This document shows, one piece after another, positions 57,722 through 64,000 of a stretch of 64,000 nucleotides of DNA (position 1 is the first letter of the stretch; each line of letters opens with the position of its first letter). The DNA lies in NCBI GenBank assembly GCA_009777345.1, contig WRMB01000011.1, positions 1 through 64,000 of the forward strand, read 5' to 3'. The translations under genes and the position numbers were made by a program. The stretch comes from Micrococcales bacterium. Lineage in GTDB: Bacteria > Actinomycetota > Actinomycetes > Actinomycetales > Cellulomonadaceae. The notes beneath the pieces were generated by a model. The model was not told where the DNA came from. It was given only the letters and a program-made list of their open reading frames with translations, and made no database searches.

Positions 57722-58126
57722 CTACTCTGAGTTGCTCCACCAGACCGGCGGCTGGCGTGGTTCGCTGGGTGGCGCAGGTGGTCGGCTGTGCTGGCTCTGC
57801 CAGGCTTCCACGACTGGAGGCAGAGTGTCGAGGAACCTTTTCTCGCCGATCGTGGCCCCTCCCAGCAGGCCCTGGTCCCCTCCCGCGGGGATGGCCGACA
57901 GGTGCACGCCCTCCTCCCCGCCGACCATGACGACGCTGAGGCTGACCGGGCCCTTCTCCATCATGCTGTACCGTTCGAAGACCCGCAGCGCGCACCGGGT
58001 CCGACCGACCCTGATATCGGACCCGTCCTCCAGCGAGGCCGACAGAGACCCGTCAAGCACCCCTTGCGTCACGTGCGCGACGATATCGTCAAAGTTCCCA
58101 TACAGGACATACTCGACCCTGGCCAC
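57722..58126 (-). CDS. DUF6054 family protein
   Basis: A 134-residue soluble protein (VEYVLYGNFDDIVAHVTQGV, SLSASLEDGSDIRVG, RVFERYSMM, VSLSVVMVGGEEGVHLSAI). This matches the DUF6054 pattern known mainly from Firmicutes; function unknown. GTG start at 58126. The C-terminal 30 residues are Pro/Ser-rich and variable. The larger open frame to 58633 is shadow of the LppM-like gene. Confidence 0.75.
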   Translation of the reverse strand: MARVEYVLYGNFDDIVAHVTQGVLDGSLSASLEDGSDIRVGRTRCALRVFERYSMMEKGPVSLSVVMVGGEEGVHLSAIPAGGDQGLLGGATIGEKRFLDTLPPVVEAWQSQHSRPPAPPSEPRQPPVWWSNSE

Positions 58127-58206
58127 CGTCGCAGTGTAACCAGGCGCGCTCCAAGGACCGCTGGCACAGCACGTGACCAGGCATGTCTCCACCCCAGGGG
58201 GTGCGG

Positions 58207-58932
58207 CTACTGTCCTGGCAGGCCAGGCGGCAGGTACGGCTGGGGAGGGGCGCTCTTCCCGCGCTTGCCGCGGAGCACGAGCAGCAGCACGACTGCGACC
58301 ACGACGAGCAGGCCGATACCTGCGAGCACGATCCACAACCAGCCGCTGGACGACGACGCCTGGTCCTTGCCGACGGCCCGCAGCCCTTCGGACCCGTACA
58401 GGTCGTTCGGGTCGGTCCAGGTCACGGTCGTGCCCTGGACGGTCGACGAACCGTTGTGCTCCAGGACCTTGCCAGGGAAGGTGACCGAGATCTTGAACGA
58501 GTCGAACATGTTCGCGCCGAGCCCTGCGCTGGCGTCGCCCTCGTCGGAGACCATGGTGAAGGTGTACTTCCCGTCCGCGTGCTGCAGGCTGTCGGCCATC
58601 GACTCCAGGTCGGTAGTACCCGACATCTCGCACGCTATGTAGCCGTCGTCCGATACGTCCTTCACGGTGGCGTCCGTGACCCCGGTGTCGCTGCCTGCCT
58701 GGCCGCAGAGGTCCTCGGGGGTCATCTCCTCGCCGTTCTCGGCCATCGCGGCTGCGGCGTCTTCCTGTATCCCGACCACCATCTTGACCCGGATATCGTC
58801 GTCCGACTTGATGCCGACGGACATCTCCATCTTCATGCAGCCGCCCAGGACGAGCGGCACGGCCATTCCTATGGCAACTGCGAAAAGATGACGGCGCGTC
58901 CTCGGCGCTGCTGTCTCAGGCACTTCGACCAC
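58207..58932 (-). CDS. LppM-like lipoprotein with C-terminal membrane anchor
   Basis: A 241-residue protein. The signal peptide ends with LGGC, the mature part begins MKMEMSVGIKSDDD and includes FDSFKISVTFPGKVLEHNG and VTWTDPNDLYGS, and a transmembrane helix (WLWIVLAGIGLLVVVAVVLL) precedes a basic tail. This is the LppM (DUF3153) architecture; mycobacterial LppM affects the envelope and phagosome blocking. GTG start at 58932, with GGGAG upstream. Confidence 0.83.
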   Translation of the reverse strand: MVEVPETAAPRTRRHLFAVAIGMAVPLVLGGCMKMEMSVGIKSDDDIRVKMVVGIQEDAAAAMAENGEEMTPEDLCGQAGSDTGVTDATVKDVSDDGYIACEMSGTTDLESMADSLQHADGKYTFTMVSDEGDASAGLGANMFDSFKISVTFPGKVLEHNGSSTVQGTTVTWTDPNDLYGSEGLRAVGKDQASSSSGWLWIVLAGIGLLVVVAVVLLLVLRGKRGKSAPPQPYLPPGLPGQ

Positions 58933-59083
58933 TCACTCCCACCACGGTTGTCGGTCTCGACTGACGGGCTGAGGCTACCGGCCATCCGCACCATCCGCAC
59001 AAGAGGGAAACTCCATATCGAACCGCGCTCCCGGACGCGCGTCGTTCTGTCCCTCCTGCGCCATTCGTGCCCTTTTTGTCGAT

Positions 59084-59245
59084 ATGGTGCTCCCAGAACA
59101 AGATGCACGCCGTCTGCGGCACCGGACGGGCGCGGGGCCGCGTTGTCGTCGTTCGGCCGCACCTCCAGTGCGACCTCCTCCTCCGCCTTGCCCCGCATCC
59201 CGCCCAGCACCACAGCCGACGCACATCTTGTTCTGGGAGCACCAT
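59084..59245. repeat. 162-bp imperfect palindrome with 22-bp perfect ends
   Basis: Positions 59084-59105 and 59224-59245 are perfect inverted copies of 22 bases beginning ATGGTGCTCCCAG. Pairing continues imperfectly inward: read from either end, both strands give similar peptides (MVLPEQDARRL and MVLPEQDVRRL). It fills the gene-free stretch 58933-59491 between the LppM-like gene and nhaA. A miniature inverted-repeat element is possible; no target duplication is obvious. Confidence 0.75.
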
Positions 59246-59491
59246 CTTCCGCTGGGCAGGCAGCGCGAATCCCCCTGGACAGAACGCCTGTGCCCCTCGC
59301 ACGGGTTCGAGATCGCCCAGGCTGGCTCGGCGGACGCGCCGGTTCCCTGGTCACCGTGGTGCCTGGTCGCGACGTGTGGCGTCGTCCTGAACGTGGGGCC
59401 GACGGTTGGTAGCCTGAGCGGCGGTGTGCCGGGAAGCCTGGTCGGCCGCTCGGCAGCCGGTGCCGGGTGCTCGGACGAGACCTGGACCGCG

Positions 59492-60703
59492 ATGCCGCAC
59501 AAGACCCAGACCACACTGCTGCGCCGGGTGACGGAAGACGAACGCTTCGGCGGTGCGGCGATGCTGTGCGCGGCCGTCGCCGCGCTCGTCGCCGCGAACT
59601 GTCCCCTGCGGGACGGCTACCACCGGCTGCTCGACACGACGTTCGGGCCGGGGCCGTGGCGGCTGCCCGTCGAGGCGTGGGCGACCGAGGGCCTGCTGGC
59701 GCTGTTCTTCTTCGTCGTCGGGACCGAGCTGGTCCGGGAATTCCGGGTCGGTGCGCTGCGCGACCGGCGGCGGGCCGCGCTGCCGCTGATCGCCGCGGTC
59801 GGCGGGATGGTCGTGCCCGCTGTCGTCTACACCGTCGTCATCGCTGCCGCTGGGGTGCCGACCCACCGCGGCTGGGCGATCCCCACGGCCACCGATATCG
59901 CGTTCGCGCTGGCCGTGCTCGCGGTCGCGGGGCGGGGCCTGCCCGGCGGGGTACGGATGTTCCTGCTGACGCTCGCCGTCGTCGACGACCTTCTCGGCGT
60001 CGTCGTCATCGCCGTCTTCTACACCGCCGACCTGGACCTGTGGGCACTGGGCGGCGCCGTCGCCGGGGTCGCCGCGTTCACGCTGCTGGTGCGGCAGCGC
60101 TGGGCCCGGTGGTGGTCGTTGCTGCCGGTGGCTCTGGCCACCTGGGCCGCCGTCCAGGTCTCCGGGGTACCACCGGCTGTCGCCGGGGCGGTCCTCGGGC
60201 TCACCGTGCCGGTCGGGCCGCTGCGCGGGCAGCGGCGCGGCCGGGCTGTCCGGTACGAAGAAGCCCTGCGGCCGGTGGCGACCTGGGTGGCGCTGCCGCT
60301 GTTCGCCTTCTGCGCCACCGGGGTGACCGTCGGCGGGCACGGCGGCGACCCGGCCGCCGTCCCCGTGATGGTCGCGGTGGCCGCGGGCCTGGTGCTCGGC
60401 AAACCGGTCGGGGTGCTCGGCGCGACCGTGCTGGCCACCCGGGTCGGCAGGCTCCGGCTGCCGCACGGCGTCCAGACCAGGGACCTGCTGCCCGTAGGTC
60501 TGCTCACCGGGATCGGCTTCACCGTCTCGCTGCTCGTCGCGCACCTGTCGTTCGTCGGCGACGCCGCACTGACCGACGCGGGCACCCTGGGGGTCCTCCT
60601 GGGCTCTGCTGTCGCGTGCCTGGGGGCGGTCGTCGGGCTGCGGCTACGGGTCCGGCACCGCTCGTCCGGCCGCACGACACCTATCCGCCCAGCAGCGTCG
60701 TGA
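59492..60703 (+). CDS. nhaA: Na+/H+ antiporter NhaA
   Basis: A 403-residue membrane protein with about 11-12 hydrophobic segments. PTATDIAFALAVLAVAG and LAVVDDLLGVVVIAVFY contain the conserved Asp pair used for ion exchange; LLTGIGFTVSLLVA follows. The ATG at 59492 fits homologues (MPHKTQTTLLRRV); the frame is open upstream only through the palindrome. Its last 23 bp overlap the end of the convergent Nramp gene. Confidence 0.9.
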   Translation: MPHKTQTTLLRRVTEDERFGGAAMLCAAVAALVAANCPLRDGYHRLLDTTFGPGPWRLPVEAWATEGLLALFFFVVGTELVREFRVGALRDRRRAALPLIAAVGGMVVPAVVYTVVIAAAGVPTHRGWAIPTATDIAFALAVLAVAGRGLPGGVRMFLLTLAVVDDLLGVVVIAVFYTADLDLWALGGAVAGVAAFTLLVRQRWARWWSLLPVALATWAAVQVSGVPPAVAGAVLGLTVPVGPLRGQRRGRAVRYEEALRPVATWVALPLFAFCATGVTVGGHGGDPAAVPVMVAVAAGLVLGKPVGVLGATVLATRVGRLRLPHGVQTRDLLPVGLLTGIGFTVSLLVAHLSFVGDAALTDAGTLGVLLGSAVACLGAVVGLRLRVRHRSSGRTTPIRPAAS

Positions 60704-61913
60704 CGACCAGTGCGACGTTGAGCGCGACGATCGCCACGACTACCGTCCACGACGCCACCCGGAGCCGCGTCGACGCGGTGTGCTGCCCCATGACGTCCGG
60801 GTCGGTGTTCAGCCGGACCAGCGGGACCAGCGCGAACGGGATGCCGAGGCTGAGCAGCACCTGGCTGAGCACCAGCGCCCAGGTCGGGTCGACGCCCACG
60901 GCGAGCAGCACCAGGGCCGGTACCAAGGTCACCGCCCGGCGCACCGGCAGCGGGATCCGGACCCGCAGCAGCCCGGCCATGATCTCCGCCCCGGCGTAGG
61001 CGCCGACCGAGGTCGAGGCGAACCCCGAGGCGAGCAGCCCGATGCCGAACGCCACCCCGACCGTCGGGCCGAGAGCCGACTCGATCGCGGCGTGCGCCCC
61101 GTCGATGGTGTCCGTCCCGCCCACGCCGTGCAGCGCGGCGGCGGCGAGCACCAGCATCGCCAGGTTCACCGTCCCGGCCAGGACCAACGAGCCGACGACG
61201 TCCCACCGGGTGGCCTGCAGCAGCCGGGGCAGCTGGGCACCACGGGTCCCCCGGTCGCGGACCAGCGACGAGTGCAGGTAGATAGCGTGCGGCATGACGG
61301 TGGCGCCCAGCATGCTGGCCGCGAGCAGCACCGTGTCGGCACCGGCCAGCCTCGGCACCAGCCCGTCAGCCGCCTGGGACCAGCTGACCGGGGCGACGAG
61401 CAGCCCGACGAGGAACCCGGCGGACACCACCACGAGCAGACCGATGATGACCAGCTCGAACGGCCGCTGACCGCCCCGGGACTGCACCGCCAGCAGCCCC
61501 ATCGAGACCAGCCCGACGATCGCACCGCCGATCAGCAGCGGCACGCCGAACAGCAGACGCAGCGCCAGCGCCCCGCCGATCACCTCGGCGAGGTCGGTGG
61601 CCGCGGCGACCAGCTCGGCCTGCGCCCAGTAGGCCAGCCGGGGGCCACGGCGCAGCCTGTCGCCGACCAGCTCGGGCAACGACCGGCCGGTGACCAGGCC
61701 CAGCCGGGCCGACAGGTACTGCACCAGCACGGCCATGGTGTTGGCGCAGACCAGCACCCACACCAGCAGGTACCCGTACCGGGCCCCGGCCGTGACGTTC
61801 GCCGCGACGTTGCCCGGGTCGACGTAGGCGACGGCCGCCACGAACGCCGGACCCAGCAGCGCGGGCAGCGCTCTGCGGGGTCCTGGGCCGTCCGACCGTC
61901 GATCAGCCGTCAC
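60681..61913 (-). CDS. mntH: Nramp-family divalent metal (Mn2+/Fe2+) transporter
   Basis: A 410-residue membrane transporter. FVAAVAYVDPGNVAAN holds the Asp-Pro-Gly metal motif and GATVMPHAIYLHSSLV the Met-Pro-His motif. About 11 membrane segments. Proton-driven Mn2+ uptake is the usual role. GTG start at 61913. Tail-to-tail overlap with nhaA. Confidence 0.91.
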   Translation of the reverse strand: MTADRRSDGPGPRRALPALLGPAFVAAVAYVDPGNVAANVTAGARYGYLLVWVLVCANTMAVLVQYLSARLGLVTGRSLPELVGDRLRRGPRLAYWAQAELVAAATDLAEVIGGALALRLLFGVPLLIGGAIVGLVSMGLLAVQSRGGQRPFELVIIGLLVVVSAGFLVGLLVAPVSWSQAADGLVPRLAGADTVLLAASMLGATVMPHAIYLHSSLVRDRGTRGAQLPRLLQATRWDVVGSLVLAGTVNLAMLVLAAAALHGVGGTDTIDGAHAAIESALGPTVGVAFGIGLLASGFASTSVGAYAGAEIMAGLLRVRIPLPVRRAVTLVPALVLLAVGVDPTWALVLSQVLLSLGIPFALVPLVRLNTDPDVMGQHTASTRLRVASWTVVVAIVALNVALVVTTLLGG

Positions 61914-62061
61914 TGGCCCGACGGTAGCCGAGCCCGGTGCGGTGGGACATCTCTCGGCGCGGCGACTTCACCCCGGTGGCCGTCACAGGCAGACTTGTCG
62001 CAAGATAGATGTTCCGATTCTATCGTCTCGGACTGTCTGTCACACGAGAGGACTCCACGCT

Positions 62062-62343
62062 GTGCTCAAGATGTCCAAGCCGACCCGTTCCGGCACCCGT
62101 TCGCTGACCTTCGCCCTGCCGACCGACCAGCTGAACGGGCCGGTCAGCGTCGTCGGAACGTTCAACGACTGGACCCCCGGTGCGCACCCGCTGCGGAGAC
62201 GGTCCAACGGCATGGCCAGCGTCCAGGTGACCATCCCGACCGGCAGCGAGGTCGTCTTCCGCTACCTCGCCGACGGTGGCCACTGGTTCGACGACCACGC
62301 CGCCGACCGGATCACCGCCCAGGGGTCCGTCGTCCTGGTCTGA
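62062..62343 (+). CDS. Small CBM48 (isoamylase early-set) protein
   Basis: A 93-residue protein consisting of a single glycogen-binding CBM48 module: SVVGTFNDWTPGAHPLRRR, VFRYLADGGHWFDD. It lies 70 bp before glgX, consistent with a glycogen-associated accessory role. GTG 62062 is used; an in-frame ATG at 62071 is possible. Confidence 0.8.
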   Translation: MLKMSKPTRSGTRSLTFALPTDQLNGPVSVVGTFNDWTPGAHPLRRRSNGMASVQVTIPTGSEVVFRYLADGGHWFDDHAADRITAQGSVVLV

Positions 62344-62413
62344 GCACCGGGGTTCGGGGCGAACTCCGCGTTGTTCGTAGGCGCCCGGCCCCTACGCCTG
62401 GTTAGGTGGTGCC

Positions 62414-64000
<1,587 letters not shown>

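Overview
The window is GC-rich DNA (about 70 percent G+C by eye) from an actinobacterium, most likely a member of Micrococcales. The evidence is heavy G/C third positions, many GTG starts, TAP-type lipoprotein hydrolases, a GuaB1-type IMPDH-like protein, the DUF3000 / LuxR-HTH / HRDC-RNase D / dxs neighbourhood and the arginine cluster order argCJBDF. No tRNA, rRNA, CRISPR array or transposase was recognised.

Layout. 0.1-4 kb: aldehyde dehydrogenase and a secreted TAP-like hydrolase. 3.4-9.1 kb: the arginine operon argC-argJ-argB-argD-argF on the minus strand, mostly with 4-base stop/start overlaps. 9.1-11.1 kb: a quinone oxidoreductase and nagB. 11.1-34.9 kb: a long, almost entirely minus-strand accessory block. 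It contains a MoxR AAA+ ATPase, a DUF5682 protein, a VWA protein and a SWIM zinc-finger protein in the same order as Escherichia coli yehL-yehM-yehP-yehQ. It also contains five intact DUF4132 proteins (the E. coli YehI/MolR family), relics of at least one more, a frameshifted SUKH-type gene, three small orphan genes and one opposite-strand ribbon-helix-helix regulator. This is the most unusual part of the window.

35-46.9 kb is mostly housekeeping: zapE with a small gene abutting it, a VOC protein divergent from an AraC regulator, an ATP-grasp ligase, DUF3000, a LuxR-HTH protein, HRDC RNase D, dxs, guaB1, rraA-like and a CoA-type Nudix hydrolase. 47-59 kb is a second accessory stretch: a tandem lipoprotein pair with duplicated leaders, an ABC transporter, a segmental duplication carrying two meso-diaminopimelate dehydrogenase genes, a ClbS-like protein, a LysM protein with Val/Asp repeats and a degenerate C39-like domain, DUF6054 and LppM-like proteins. 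59.5-64 kb: NhaA antiporter, Nramp transporter, a small CBM48 protein and the start of glgX, cut by the window edge.

Three families of stem-loop DNA run through the accessory parts. Family A is a roughly 69-bp near-perfect palindrome (three copies) with an invariant core and paired base changes in the outer stem. Family B is a hairpin with a conserved GTGAAATTC loop (two copies), each directly downstream of a stop codon. The third is a 162-bp inverted repeat upstream of nhaA. Gene functions come from motifs and family knowledge; no alignment or database search was run.
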